DNA of 64,000 nucleotides from an uncultured Xanthomonas sp. (GTDB taxonomy: Bacteria; Pseudomonadota; Gammaproteobacteria; Xanthomonadales; Xanthomonadaceae): the NCBI GenBank assembly GCA_943912265.1, contig CALTTS010000015.1, forward strand, positions 17,202 to 81,201, read 5' to 3'. Made by a program: the position numbers and the translations under genes. Of the stretch, positions 17,719 to 26,645 are shown one piece after another. The first letter of the stretch is position 1. Each line of letters starts with the position of its first letter. The notes below the pieces were generated by a model. That model had not been told where the DNA came from, did not search any database, and saw only the letters and a program-made list of their open reading frames with translations.

Positions 17719-18414
17719 TCAGGAACGCAGCGGCACCAGGCGGATCTCGACGCGGCGGTTCTGCGCGCGGCCGGCCTCGGTGCCGTTGTCGGCGATCGGA
17801 TAGGCCTTGCCCGCCCCCAGTGTCTGGATGCGTACCGATTGCACGCCCTGGGCCTGCAGATAGGCGGCCACGGCGTCGGCACGCTGCTTGGACAGCTGCA
17901 GGTTGTAGGCATCGCTGCCGATGTTGTCGGTGTGGCCCACCACCTCGATCATCGTCTGGTTGTACTCCCGCAGCGTGCCGGCCACGCCGTTGAGCGCGGT
18001 GTAGAACTGCGGTTTCAGCGTGGCCTTGCCGAAGTCGAAGGTGATGCCGTCGGGCAGGTTCAGGGTGATGTTGTCGCCCTGGCGCTGCACGTCGATGCCG
18101 GTGTTGGCGGTGCGCTCGCGCAGGGCGCGCTCCTGGCGGTCCTGATAGTTGCCGATGGCCGCGCCGCTGAGCGCGCCGATGCCGGCGCCGATCATGGCGT
18201 GCTGGCGGCGTTCGGTGGCGCTGTCGCCGCTGAGCAGGCCGGCGGCCACGCCGATGGCGGTGCCGATCAGCGCGCCGCGACCGGTACGCGGCTGCTGCTG
18301 GGTGGGATTGCCGTTGGCGTCCTGCTGGACGTACATGCCGCCGGTGGCACAGGCGGACAGCACGAGGCTGCTGGCGATGCCGAGGGCGGCGAGCTTGATG
18401 ACGGGACGGAACAT
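17719..18414 (-). CDS. OmpA-family outer membrane lipoprotein
   Basis: The 231-residue lipoprotein has a signal peptide ending in LVLSAC with Cys22 as lipidation site. Residues about 45-90 form a glycine-zipper region (GALIGTAIGVAAGLLSG and MIGAGIGALSGAAIGNYQD), and the C-terminal third is an OmpA-like peptidoglycan-binding domain with GHTDNIGSDAYNLQLSKQRA and GRAQNRRVEI. This is the YiaD type. It anchors the outer membrane to the cell wall. The start at 18414 has a strong AAGGAGG upstream; a longer frame lacks one. Single-gene unit with its own terminator. Confidence 0.93.
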   Translation of the reverse strand: MFRPVIKLAALGIASSLVLSACATGGMYVQQDANGNPTQQQPRTGRGALIGTAIGVAAGLLSGDSATERRQHAMIGAGIGALSGAAIGNYQDRQERALRERTANTGIDVQRQGDNITLNLPDGITFDFGKATLKPQFYTALNGVAGTLREYNQTMIEVVGHTDNIGSDAYNLQLSKQRADAVAAYLQAQGVQSVRIQTLGAGKAYPIADNGTEAGRAQNRRVEIRLVPLRS

Positions 18415-18510
18415 GGATTTCCTCCTTGGATGGCATGGGTCCGGACGGGGCAAGGATACGCAAACCGCCGTTGCCGCCGGGTGATCCCGGGCCGCGCCTG
18501 CAGATGCCGT

Positions 18511-19953
18511 TCAGTCTGAAACGGTTCCAGGCCGTGCGCCGCGCAACCGCGCATAGGCCGCCAGGGCCGCTTCGCGCCCCTGCGCCAGATCGACCAGCGG
18601 CCGCGCGGGATAGTCCGGCGCCCATGCCGCCGCTTCGTGCGGAAACCGCCACGGCGCATGGCGCATCTTCGCCGGCAGCCGCGCCAGTTCCGGCACCCAG
18701 CGGCCCACGTAGACCGCCTCCGGGTCGAACTTCAGGGCCTGGGTGACCGGGTTGAACACGCGGAAATACGGCGCCGCGTCGGCGCCGGTACCGGCCACCC
18801 ATTGCCAGCCGGCGGTGTTGCTGGCCAGGTCGGCGTCCACCAGCGTGTCCCAGAACCAGCGCGCACCGTGCAGCCAGTGCAGGCGCAGGTGCTTGCACAG
18901 GTAGCTGGCCACGATCATGCGCACGCGGTTGTGCATGAAGCCGGTGGCCCACAGCTCGCGCATGCCGGCATCGACGATCGGCACGCCGGTGCGGCCGCGC
19001 TGCCATGCCTGCAGCACCTCCGGGTCGGGGTCCGCCCACGCGAACCGGTCGAAACGCGCATCGAGGTTGTGCTCCGGAGTGTGCGGGAAGTGGTACAGCA
19101 GGTGATGGGCGAATTCGCGCCAGCCCAGCTCGCGCACGTAGCCGTCGATGTCGGCAGCATTGCCCGCCCGACGCACGGCCTGCAGCCGGCGCACGATCCG
19201 CCACGGCGCGATCTCGCCGAAATGCAGGTACGCGGACAGGCGCGAGGTGCCGCTGCGGTCCGGCCGGTCACGCTGCACGCCGTAGCCCTGCAGCGCCCCG
19301 TCGACGAAGATGTCCAGTGCCTCGGCCGCGCCGGCTTCGCCCGGCGCCCATACAAGCCAGAAGCCCGCGTCCCAGGCCGGATGCGGCCGCAGCCCGAGCG
19401 CGGCAAGCGCCGGCCCCGCGGGCAGCTGCGGCAGCGCGGGAAAGCGGGCCGGCGGCTCCGTCGCGGCCGGCAGCTCCAGGCGCGCCTGCGCCGCGCGCCA
19501 GTAGGGCGTGAACACCCTGTACGGCCCGCCCTGCCCGTTCGCGATGCTCCACGGTTCCAGCAGCAGGCCGGCGTTGAAGCTGCGCACCTCGAGCCCCTGC
19601 CCGCGCAGGGCCTGCTTGATGGCGGTGTCGCGCGCGATGGCGGCCGGTTCGTGGCAGCGGTTCCAGAAGACCGCTTCGGCACCGACCTCCCCGGCCAGCG
19701 TGGACAGCGCGGCCAGGCTGGGCCCGTGCAGGAAGACGAGCGCGGAACCGCGCCGCCGCAGATCCGCATCCAGCGCCGCCAGGGAACGATGCAGCCACGC
19801 ATCCGAGGCCGCGCCCGGCCGCCACGCGCCCTGCTCGCCGGGAGCGTGCACGTAGACCGGCACCGGCACGTGGCCGGCGTCGAGCGCCGCCTGCAGGGCC
19901 GGGTTGTCGTGCAGGCGCAGGTCGCGCCGGAACCAGATGATCGCCGTTCCCAT
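18511..19953 (-). CDS. phrB: Deoxyribodipyrimidine photolyase
   Basis: The enzyme repairs cyclobutane pyrimidine dimers using blue light and FAD. The 480-residue protein starts with the photolyase domain IIWFRRDLRLHDNPAL. The FAD-binding domain is marked by GTSRLSAYLHFGEIAP, WREFAHHLLYHFPHTP, DAGMRELWATGFMHNRVRM and the signature DLASNTAGWQWVAGTGADAA followed by PYFRVFNP. Length matches E. coli PhrB (472). It lies downstream of dnaB on the same strand with a 38-nt gap, so read-through from dnaB is possible. Confidence 0.94.
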   Translation of the reverse strand: MGTAIIWFRRDLRLHDNPALQAALDAGHVPVPVYVHAPGEQGAWRPGAASDAWLHRSLAALDADLRRRGSALVFLHGPSLAALSTLAGEVGAEAVFWNRCHEPAAIARDTAIKQALRGQGLEVRSFNAGLLLEPWSIANGQGGPYRVFTPYWRAAQARLELPAATEPPARFPALPQLPAGPALAALGLRPHPAWDAGFWLVWAPGEAGAAEALDIFVDGALQGYGVQRDRPDRSGTSRLSAYLHFGEIAPWRIVRRLQAVRRAGNAADIDGYVRELGWREFAHHLLYHFPHTPEHNLDARFDRFAWADPDPEVLQAWQRGRTGVPIVDAGMRELWATGFMHNRVRMIVASYLCKHLRLHWLHGARWFWDTLVDADLASNTAGWQWVAGTGADAAPYFRVFNPVTQALKFDPEAVYVGRWVPELARLPAKMRHAPWRFPHEAAAWAPDYPARPLVDLAQGREAALAAYARLRGARPGTVSD

Positions 19954-19991
19954 CGCCGCCGCTCAGCCGCCGCGCGGCGGGCGCACCGCGC

Positions 19992-21389
19992 TCACTCGAA
20001 CGCGCCCACGCTGTCGTGCGCAAGGTTGTCGAAGCGGGTGTATTCGCCGAAGAACTTGAGCTTGAGCGAGCCGGTCGGGCCGGAACGCTGCTTGCCGATG
20101 ATGATCTCGGCCAAACCCTTGTCCGGCGAATTCTCGCGGTTGTAGTAGTCGTCGCGGTAGATGAACACGATCATGTCCGCGTCCTGCTCGATGGCGCCCG
20201 ATTCGCGCAAGTCGGCCATCACCGGGCGCTTGTCGGTGCGCGATTCCAGCGAACGGTTGAGCTGGGACAGCGCGATGACCGGCACGTTCAATTCCTTGGC
20301 CAATCCCTTGAGCGAGCGCGAAATCTCCGAAATCTCGGTGGCGCGGTTCTCGCTGTTGCCCGGCACGCTCATCAGCTGCAGGTAGTCGATCACGATCAGC
20401 CCCAGGTCGTGCTCGCGCTTCAGCCGCCGGGCCTTGGCGCGCAGCACGTCCGGCGACAGGCCGGGCGTGTCGTCGATGAAGATCTTGGTTTCCTTCAGCA
20501 TCGAGATGGCGCCGGTCACCCGCGCCCAGTCCTCGTCTTCGAGCTGGCCGGTGCGCAAGCGCGTGGCATTGATGCGGCCGTTCGACGAAATCAGGCGCAA
20601 GGCCAGCTGCGGCGCGGACATTTCCATCGAGAACACCGCCACCGCCTTCTTCGACTTGATCGCCGCGAACTCGGCGATGTTCAGCGCGAAGGTGGTCTTG
20701 CCCATCGCCGGGCGCGCGGCGAGGATCACCAAGTCGGTCGGCTGCAGGCCGGCGGTCATCATGTCGAATTCGGTATAGCCGGTCGGCAGGCCGGTGATCG
20801 CGTCGCCGTTGTTGAAGCGGTCCTGCAGCACGGTGAACGCATCGCGCAGAGCGCTGTGCATGCCGACGAAATCGGTGCGCCCGCGTGCGCCGGATTCGGC
20901 GATGGCGAACACCTTCTGCTCGGCCTCCGCCACCAGCTCCTGGCTCTCGCGGCCTTCGGGCTGGAAGCCGTTGTTGACGATGTCGGTGCCGACCTGGATC
21001 AGCTGCCGCATCACCGCCTTGTCGCGCACAATCTCGGCGTAGGCGGCGATGTTGGCCGCCGACGGCGTGGTGCTGGCCAGCTCGATCAGGTAGGCGCCGC
21101 CGGCCACCAGCTCCGACTGCCCCTGAGACTCGAACCATTCGCCCAGCGTCACCGCGTCGAACGGCCGGTTGCGGTCGGCCATCTCGCGGATCGCACGGTA
21201 GATCAGCTGGTGGTCGCGCCGGTAGAAATCGCCCTCGACCAGCTGGTCGCTGACCCGGTCGTAGGCTTCCGGCGCCAGCATCAGGCCGCCGAGCACGGCC
21301 TGCTCGGCCTCGATCGAATGCGGCGGGACGCGCAGCTGGTCGATGCGGGCATCGCCTGCGCCGGAACGGAAACCGGGACGTGCGGACAT
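19992..21389 (-). CDS. dnaB: Replicative DNA helicase
   Basis: DnaB unwinds DNA at the replication fork as a hexamer. The 465-residue protein has the N-terminal collar domain (PPHSIEAEQAVLGGLML) and a RecA-like ATPase with Walker A in ARPAMGKTTFALN, Walker B in LGLIVIDYLQLM, and the C-terminal Arg finger region GEYTRFDNLA. A 20-residue N-terminal stretch before the domain is Gly/Arg-rich. It follows the rpsF-rpsR-rplI operon, as in many gammaproteobacteria, but a strong terminator at 21519-21548 separates them. Confidence 0.97.
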   Translation of the reverse strand: MSARPGFRSGAGDARIDQLRVPPHSIEAEQAVLGGLMLAPEAYDRVSDQLVEGDFYRRDHQLIYRAIREMADRNRPFDAVTLGEWFESQGQSELVAGGAYLIELASTTPSAANIAAYAEIVRDKAVMRQLIQVGTDIVNNGFQPEGRESQELVAEAEQKVFAIAESGARGRTDFVGMHSALRDAFTVLQDRFNNGDAITGLPTGYTEFDMMTAGLQPTDLVILAARPAMGKTTFALNIAEFAAIKSKKAVAVFSMEMSAPQLALRLISSNGRINATRLRTGQLEDEDWARVTGAISMLKETKIFIDDTPGLSPDVLRAKARRLKREHDLGLIVIDYLQLMSVPGNSENRATEISEISRSLKGLAKELNVPVIALSQLNRSLESRTDKRPVMADLRESGAIEQDADMIVFIYRDDYYNRENSPDKGLAEIIIGKQRSGPTGSLKLKFFGEYTRFDNLAHDSVGAFE

Positions 21390-21518
21390 GATCGGAAAAC
21401 TCCAGCGGATGCGGGCTCGCGGCCCGCTGCCATGTTAGTCGCCCCGGCCGGCGCCGGCACGGGACAAGCCTGTGGACAAGCCGTGTGCAACCGGGGGACG
21501 GACGCCGGCCCCGCAAAC

Positions 21519-21548
21519 GGAAACGGGCGCCTTGCGGCGCCCGTTTCC
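21519..21548 (-). terminator. Terminator of the rpsF-rpsR-rplI operon
   Basis: A perfect 13-bp stem (GGAAACGGGCGCC and complement) with a 4-nt loop is followed on the minus strand by GTTTGC. It lies 20 nt beyond the rplI stop codon. Confidence 0.85.
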
Positions 21549-21568
21549 CTGCCTTGCGCGTGGCTCGA

Positions 21569-22021
21569 TCAGGCGTGATCGGGCTCGACCACGACCTTGA
21601 TCGGGGTCTCGACGTCGGCGTGCAGCTTCACGGTCAGCTCGTACTCGCCGATGTGGCGGATCGAGCCTTCGCCCATGATGACCTCGCTCTTGTGCAGCGG
21701 CAGGCCGGCGGCGGTGAAGGCCTCGGCGATCTCGCGCGGGCCGACCGAACCGTACAGCTTGCCTTCGGTGGCGGCGTGGGCCTGCAGGGTCACGCTGGCG
21801 CCCTCGAACTTGGCGGCGCGGCTCTCGGCCTCGTCGTGGATGGCCTTGGCCTTGGCCTCGTACTCGGCGCGCTTGGTCTCGAACTCGGCGACGTTGGCGG
21901 CGGTGGCCGGCACGGCCTTGCCCTGCGGGACGAGGAAGTTGCGGCCATAGCCCGGCTTCACGTTGACCTTGTCGCCGAGGTTGCCGAGGTTGGTGACTTT
22001 CTGGAGAAGGATCAGTTCCAT
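21569..22021 (-). CDS. rplI: 50S ribosomal protein L9
   Basis: L9 binds 23S rRNA helix 76 near L1 and helps maintain reading frame. The 150-residue protein has the conserved N-domain MELILLQKVTNLGNLGDKV with KPGYGRNFLVPQGKA, a long connecting helix (about 45-80), and the C-domain GKLYGSVGPREIAEA. Length is standard. It is the last gene of the S6-S18-L9 operon. A 164-nt gap separates it from rpsR and contains no gene. Confidence 0.98.
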   Translation of the reverse strand: MELILLQKVTNLGNLGDKVNVKPGYGRNFLVPQGKAVPATAANVAEFETKRAEYEAKAKAIHDEAESRAAKFEGASVTLQAHAATEGKLYGSVGPREIAEAFTAAGLPLHKSEVIMGEGSIRHIGEYELTVKLHADVETPIKVVVEPDHA

Positions 22022-22185
22022 CGTGGTGCTCCGTTATTCGTTAGCGCCGGCACATGGCCGACGCAACGGGTGCTGTCCGAATAGGACGGGAAAGGTGCCG
22101 GGGAAGCCACCGGGGGAAGGCTTCCCGCTGCAGGCCCGCAGTACCTGCCGATGCCGGCGTGCGGGCTGCTTCCGGGAAACCCGGA

Positions 22186-22416
22186 TCAGACGTCGTGGTT
22201 GTCCGTGTACGGGATCAGCGCCAGGAAACGCGCGCGCTTGACCGCGGTGGCCAGCTGGCGCTGGTACTTGGACTTGGTGCCGGTGACACGGCTGGGAACG
22301 ATCTTGCCGTTCTCGGTCAGGTACTGGCGCAGGGTGTTGAGATCCTTGTAATCGATCTCCTTCACGCCCTCGGCGGTGAACTTGCAGAACTTGCGGCGAC
22401 GGAAGAACTTGGACAT
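22186..22416 (-). CDS. rpsR: 30S ribosomal protein S18
   Basis: S18 forms a heterodimer with S6 on the 30S platform. The 76-residue protein shows RRRKFCKFTAEGVKEIDYKD and the C-terminal RQLATAVKRARFLALIPYTD, which are near-invariant. It follows rpsF by 11 nt. Confidence 0.98.
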   Translation of the reverse strand: MSKFFRRRKFCKFTAEGVKEIDYKDLNTLRQYLTENGKIVPSRVTGTKSKYQRQLATAVKRARFLALIPYTDNHDV

Positions 22417-22427
22417 GGGTGTGCTCC

Positions 22428-22856
22428 TCAGGCGGCTTCGGCGGCGTCGCCGTCGTTATCGGTGGCGTTGTCGTTGTCGCCTTCGTCGTCGCGACGGCGG
22501 CGCTCGCCACGCTCGGGCTTGTCGCCCTTCTCGTCCTTGCTCTTCATGATGAACGACGGCTCGGTGTCGGCCTCGTCGCGCTTGATGACGAGGTGGCGCA
22601 GCACGGCGTCGTTGAAGCGGAAGTTGTCGACCAGCTCGTTCAACACGGCCTGGTCGGCTTCGATGTTGAACAGCACATAGTGGGCCTTCACCAGGTTCTG
22701 GATCGGGTAGGCCAGCTGACGGCGGCCCCAGTCTTCCAGACGGTGGATGGTGCCGTTGCCGTTTTCGATCAGCGACTTGTAGCGCTCGACCATGGCCGGG
22801 ACCTGTTCGCTCTGGTCCGGGTGGACCAGGAACACGATTTCGTAATGACGACTCAT
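22428..22856 (-). CDS. rpsF: 30S ribosomal protein S6
   Basis: The 142-residue protein begins MSRHYEIVFLVHPDQSEQVP and includes the S6 core DWGRRQLAYPIQNLVKAHYV. After about residue 105 comes a charged tail, first Lys/Arg/Glu-rich and then a 20-residue Asp/Asn/Ala-rich acidic end, the same place where E. coli S6 gets its RimK-added glutamates. The start at 22856 has AAAGG 9-12 nt upstream. The 5' leader (22857-23000) contains a GGCCCC/GGGGCC hairpin and could carry the S6:S18 autoregulatory element, but its sequence motif was not verified. Confidence 0.97.
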   Translation of the reverse strand: MSRHYEIVFLVHPDQSEQVPAMVERYKSLIENGNGTIHRLEDWGRRQLAYPIQNLVKAHYVLFNIEADQAVLNELVDNFRFNDAVLRHLVIKRDEADTEPSFIMKSKDEKGDKPERGERRRRDDEGDNDNATDNDGDAAEAA

Positions 22857-23311
22857 GTTTTTTTTACCTTTCGGATGCGGCCCCGAGGGGCCTGACAGCT
22901 CCCCGTCGGCCGCAACGGCCACAGTGGAGCAAGGGCCCTGCCAAGCCTGATGCCTTGCAGGGAGCTGGACATGATGACAGTCCGGGCGTCTGGCCGCAAC
23001 CGCGCGGGTGCCCCGGGAAGCGTTTCGGCGCCGGCCGCGGCCGGCGGCATGCGGAGAATCCGGTATGGGATACCTCCGGGCCCGGCCCGATGGCCTGCAC
23101 CCTGCCTGTCGTCGCCGGACGGCGCGCGAAGCCGGGACCGCACCGCCCGGCACGCCTCCGGCTGCAGCGGCGCCGGCGCGACACCGGCCGATTTGACACC
23201 GCTCTGCCGGGACGGGTCTGATCGATGCCGCTCCGGTACCACGCACGCCGCCGCAGAGCCGAGCCACCAAACCGAGCCACCAAGTCCCGCCGCACCGCAC
23301 AGGCCTCACGG

Positions 23312-24229
23312 ATGTTCATACGCCAGCTCAACTACCTCGTCGCGCTGGACAAGTATCGGCATTTCGGCCGGGCCGCGGAAAGCTGCCATGTCTCGCAGCC
23401 GGCGCTGTCGAACGGGCTGCGGGAGCTGGAGCGCGAACTCGGCATCACCATCGTCAAGCGCAACCGCACCTTCGAGGGGATCACCCCGGAAGGCGAGCAC
23501 GTCATCCGATGGGCACGCCAGGTGCTCGCGTCGCTGGACGGGCTGCGGCAGGAGGCCGACCTGGTCCGCAGCGTGCCGCGCGGCCACCTGGCCATCTGCG
23601 TGATTCCCACCGCCAACCACGCCGCCACCCTGCTCAGCGCGGAGTATCGCGAGATCCTGCCGCAGATCACACTCGAGGTGATGTCCCTCAGCACCCCGGA
23701 GATCCTGCAGCGCTTGAACTTGAAGTCGCACGACATCCAGCTGGCCATGCTCTACGAACGCTCGGTCGCCACCGACGACTACGACGTGCTGCCGCTGTTC
23801 TCGGAGCGCTACGTCCTGATCGCCAGCGAGCACGCCTCGCTGCCGCACGAGCTGGACTGGGCGGACGTCGCCCAGCTGCCGCTGTGCCTGCTCAGCCGCG
23901 ACATGCAGAACCGCCAGACCCTGGACAAGGTCTTCGCCGCGACCGGGGCGACGCCCAATGTGGTGCTGCAGGCCAACGCCATCCGCGTGATGCTCGTCGA
24001 ATGCCTGAGCGGGCGCGCGTTCAGCATCATGCCGATGAGCACGCTGCCGAACGAATACGAGGGCGCAGGGTTGCGCGCCCACCCGATCCTCCCCGAGCAC
24101 GCCGAGGACGTCTGTCTGGTCAGGCCCCGCCGCGACACCCAGCCGGCACTTTCCCAGGCCGCCTGGCAGATCGCGTCCCAGCTGGACCTGGAGGCCGTCC
24201 TCAACGAGCCGCTGGGGAAAACGCCATGA
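23312..24229 (+). CDS. LysR-family regulator next to formate dehydrogenase
   Basis: The 305-residue protein has an N-terminal HTH (FIRQLNYLVALDKYRHFGRA, with AESCHVSQPALSNGLREL as recognition region) and a LysR effector domain. The start at 23312 gives the normal N-terminus; the frame is open 29 codons further upstream, but that part is Arg/Pro-rich and unlike the family. The Shine-Dalgarno signal is weak. It is followed by the fdh gene on the same strand after 100 nt. Similar LysR genes flank NAD-formate dehydrogenases elsewhere, so regulation of fdh and perhaps of the DyP/encapsulin genes is plausible. Confidence 0.9.
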   Translation: MFIRQLNYLVALDKYRHFGRAAESCHVSQPALSNGLRELERELGITIVKRNRTFEGITPEGEHVIRWARQVLASLDGLRQEADLVRSVPRGHLAICVIPTANHAATLLSAEYREILPQITLEVMSLSTPEILQRLNLKSHDIQLAMLYERSVATDDYDVLPLFSERYVLIASEHASLPHELDWADVAQLPLCLLSRDMQNRQTLDKVFAATGATPNVVLQANAIRVMLVECLSGRAFSIMPMSTLPNEYEGAGLRAHPILPEHAEDVCLVRPRRDTQPALSQAAWQIASQLDLEAVLNEPLGKTP

Positions 24230-24329
24230 TAAGCACGGACTATCACAAGGTTCCGGCAAACGATTGGAGCCGTTTCACCGGTGCGGCGCATCCTGACCCT
24301 GAGGGCGGCGAACCCCGTGCCGCCACGCA

Positions 24330-25500
24330 GTGGAGCCCACCATCGCCAAGATACTTTGCGTTCTCTATCCCGACCCGGAAACCGGATATCCGCCGCCCTA
24401 CCCCCGCGACGACATCCACCATCACCCGCTACGCCAACGGCCAGACGGCGCCGACCCCGAAGGGGCCGCTCGGCTTCAGGCCGGGCGAGCTGGTCGGCTG
24501 CGTCTCCGGCGAACTGGGCCTGCGCCCCTACCTGGAAAAGCACCGCCACGAACTGATCGTCACCAGCGACAAGGACGGCCCGGACTCGGAATTCGAGAAG
24601 CACCTCGCCGATGCCGAAGTGGTCATCTCGCAACCGTTCTGGCCGGCCTACCTGACCAAGGAGCGGATCGCCAAGGCAAAAAAGCTGAAGCTGGCGCTGA
24701 CGGCCGGCATCGGCTCGGACCACGTCGACCTTGAGGCAGCCGCCCAGGCCCACGTCACCGTGGCCGAGGTCACCGGCTCGAACAGCATCAGCGTGGCCGA
24801 GCACGTGGTGATGATGGTGCTGTCGCTGGTCCGCAACTACCTGCCCTCGCACGAGATCGCCGTCAACGGCGGCTGGGACATCGCCGAATGCGTGCAGCGC
24901 AGCTACGACGTCGAAGGCATGCACTTCGGCACCATCGCGGCGGGCCGGATCGGCCTGGCGGTGCTGCGCCGGCTCAAGCCCTTCGGCCTCCACCTGCACT
25001 ACACCGATCCGCACCGCCTGAGCCCGGAGATCGAGAAGGAACTGGATCTCACCTTCCACCCGGACGCCGAATCGCTGGTCAAGGCGGTGGACATCATCAA
25101 CCTGCAGATGCCGCTCTATCCCTCGACGGAGCACTTCTTCGACGACGCCATGATCGCCAAGATGAAGCGCGGCAGCTACCTGATCAACACCGCGCGCGGC
25201 AAGCTGGTCGACCGCGATGCCGTGGTGCGGGCGCTCGAGGCCGGGCACCTGGCCGGGTATGCGGGCGATGTCTGGTTCCCGCAACCGGCGCCGGCCGACC
25301 ATCCCTGGCGGACCATGCCCCACAACGGCATGACCCCGCACATCTCCGGCACCTCGCTCTCCGCCCAGGCGCGCTATGCCGCCGGAACGCTGGAAATCCT
25401 AGAGAGCTACTTCGACGGCACGCCGATCCGCGACGAGTACCTCATCGTCGACAGCGGCGTGCTGGCAGGCACCGGCGCCAGATCCTACAAGTTGACCTGA
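24330..25500 (+). pseudogene. fdh: NAD-dependent formate dehydrogenase, frameshifted near codon 30
   Basis: The enzyme oxidises formate to CO2 with reduction of NAD+. The first part (IAKILCVLYPDPETGYPPPY, then PRDDI) lies in one frame up to 24416. The rest (TITRYANGQTAPTPKGPLGF onward) lies in another frame from 24418. Restoring one base in the CC at 24416-24417 gives DDIPTITRYANGQ, which aligns residue for residue with known FDHs. The large part is intact: NAD motif AAGRIGLAVLRRL, Asp in HYTDPHRL, Arg in NTARGKL, and GDVWFPQPAP with PHISGTSL. No ATG is present: the family Met falls on ATC (24342) behind GGAG, and a GTG lies at 24330. It could be a true pseudogene or a sequencing error. Confidence 0.85.
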
Positions 25501-25589
25501 CGGGGCTTGGATTCCCGCATCGCACGCCACATACTCGGGGCGTGCGATGCCGGTCTCCGGCACCGTCCCGCCGTTACCGAGGAGCAGGT

Positions 25590-26645
25590 TTGTCTTCCCC
25601 ACTGCCACAAGCCGTCGATGCCCGGCTGACGCGCGCCGCCATCTTCCTGGTGGTGACGATCGATGCCGGCGCGGACGCCGAAGCCACCGTGCGCGGCCTG
25701 TGCGCCGACCTTTCCTCGCTGGTCCGGGGCGTCGGCTTCCGGGCGCTCGATGGCGAACTGTCCTGCGTGACGGGCATCGGTTCCCAGGCCTGGGACCGCT
25801 TGTTCGGTGTGCCGCGACCGAAGGATCTGCATCCGTTCCGTGAACTGACCGGGGTCCACCATGCCCCGGCCACGCCCGGCGACCTGCTGTTCCACATCCG
25901 TGCCGCGCGCATGGACCTGTGCTTCGAGCTGGCCTCGCGGATCATGGCGCGGCTCGAGGGCGCCGTTTCGGTGGCCGACTCGGTGCAGGGCTTCAAGTAT
26001 TTCGACGACCGCGACCTGCTGGGCTTCGTCGACGGGACCGAGAACCCGGTGGCCCAGGCCGCCATCGACGCCACCCTGGTCGGCGAGGAAGACGCCGACT
26101 TCGCCGGCGGCAGCTACGTGATCGTGCAGAAGTACCTGCACGACCTCGACAAGTGGAACGCGATCCCGGTCGAGCAGCAGGAGAAGATCGTCGGCCGGGA
26201 GAAGCTCTCGGACATCGAGCTGGACGATGCGGCCAAGCCCAGCTTCGCGCACAACGTCCTCACCACCATCGAGGAAGACGGCGAGGAGCTGGACATCGTG
26301 CGCGACAACATGCCGTTCGGCGATGTCGGCAAGGGCGAGTTCGGCACCTACTTCATCGGCTACGCGCGCTCGCCGGCGCGCACGGAGCAGATGCTGGAGA
26401 ACATGTTCATCGGCAAGCCGCCCGGCAATTACGACCGGCTGCTCGACGTCAGCCGCGCGGTGACCGGATCGCTGTTCTTCGTGCCATCCTCCACGTTCCT
26501 CGACGATGTCGCGCCGCAGGCCGCGCCTGCATCGACCGTTTCCCCCGACGCCAGTGCTGGCAAGGCCGGACCGGAACCGCGGGCGTCTTCGCCGGACGGT
26601 TCGCTGCGCATTGGCTCCCTGAAGAATGAGGCTCCCCATGAATAA
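25590..26645 (+). CDS. Dye-decolorizing peroxidase, encapsulin cargo
   Basis: This 351-residue heme peroxidase oxidises aromatic substrates with hydrogen peroxide. The DyP signature GFVDGTENP has catalytic Asp148; the heme-ligand His is probably His221 (PSFAHN) and the distal Arg is Arg238 (IVRDNMPFG). After about residue 305 comes a Pro/Ala/Ser linker and then DGSLRIGSLK (336-345), the cargo-loading peptide that binds DyP enzymes to the inner wall of encapsulin shells. The TTG start at 25590 has GAGGAG 5 nt upstream and gives a family-like N-terminus. Its end overlaps the encapsulin start by 8 nt. Confidence 0.94.
   Translation: MSSPLPQAVDARLTRAAIFLVVTIDAGADAEATVRGLCADLSSLVRGVGFRALDGELSCVTGIGSQAWDRLFGVPRPKDLHPFRELTGVHHAPATPGDLLFHIRAARMDLCFELASRIMARLEGAVSVADSVQGFKYFDDRDLLGFVDGTENPVAQAAIDATLVGEEDADFAGGSYVIVQKYLHDLDKWNAIPVEQQEKIVGREKLSDIELDDAAKPSFAHNVLTTIEEDGEELDIVRDNMPFGDVGKGEFGTYFIGYARSPARTEQMLENMFIGKPPGNYDRLLDVSRAVTGSLFFVPSSTFLDDVAPQAAPASTVSPDASAGKAGPEPRASSPDGSLRIGSLKNEAPHE

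Noticed and set aside
22857..23000. Confirmed S6:S18-binding mRNA leader
   Set aside because: A hairpin is present upstream of rpsF, but the conserved motif could not be established without a covariance search.
24411..24425. Programmed ribosomal frameshift in fdh
   Set aside because: There is no slippery heptamer or stimulatory structure at CC/ACC, and a single missing base explains the alignment exactly.
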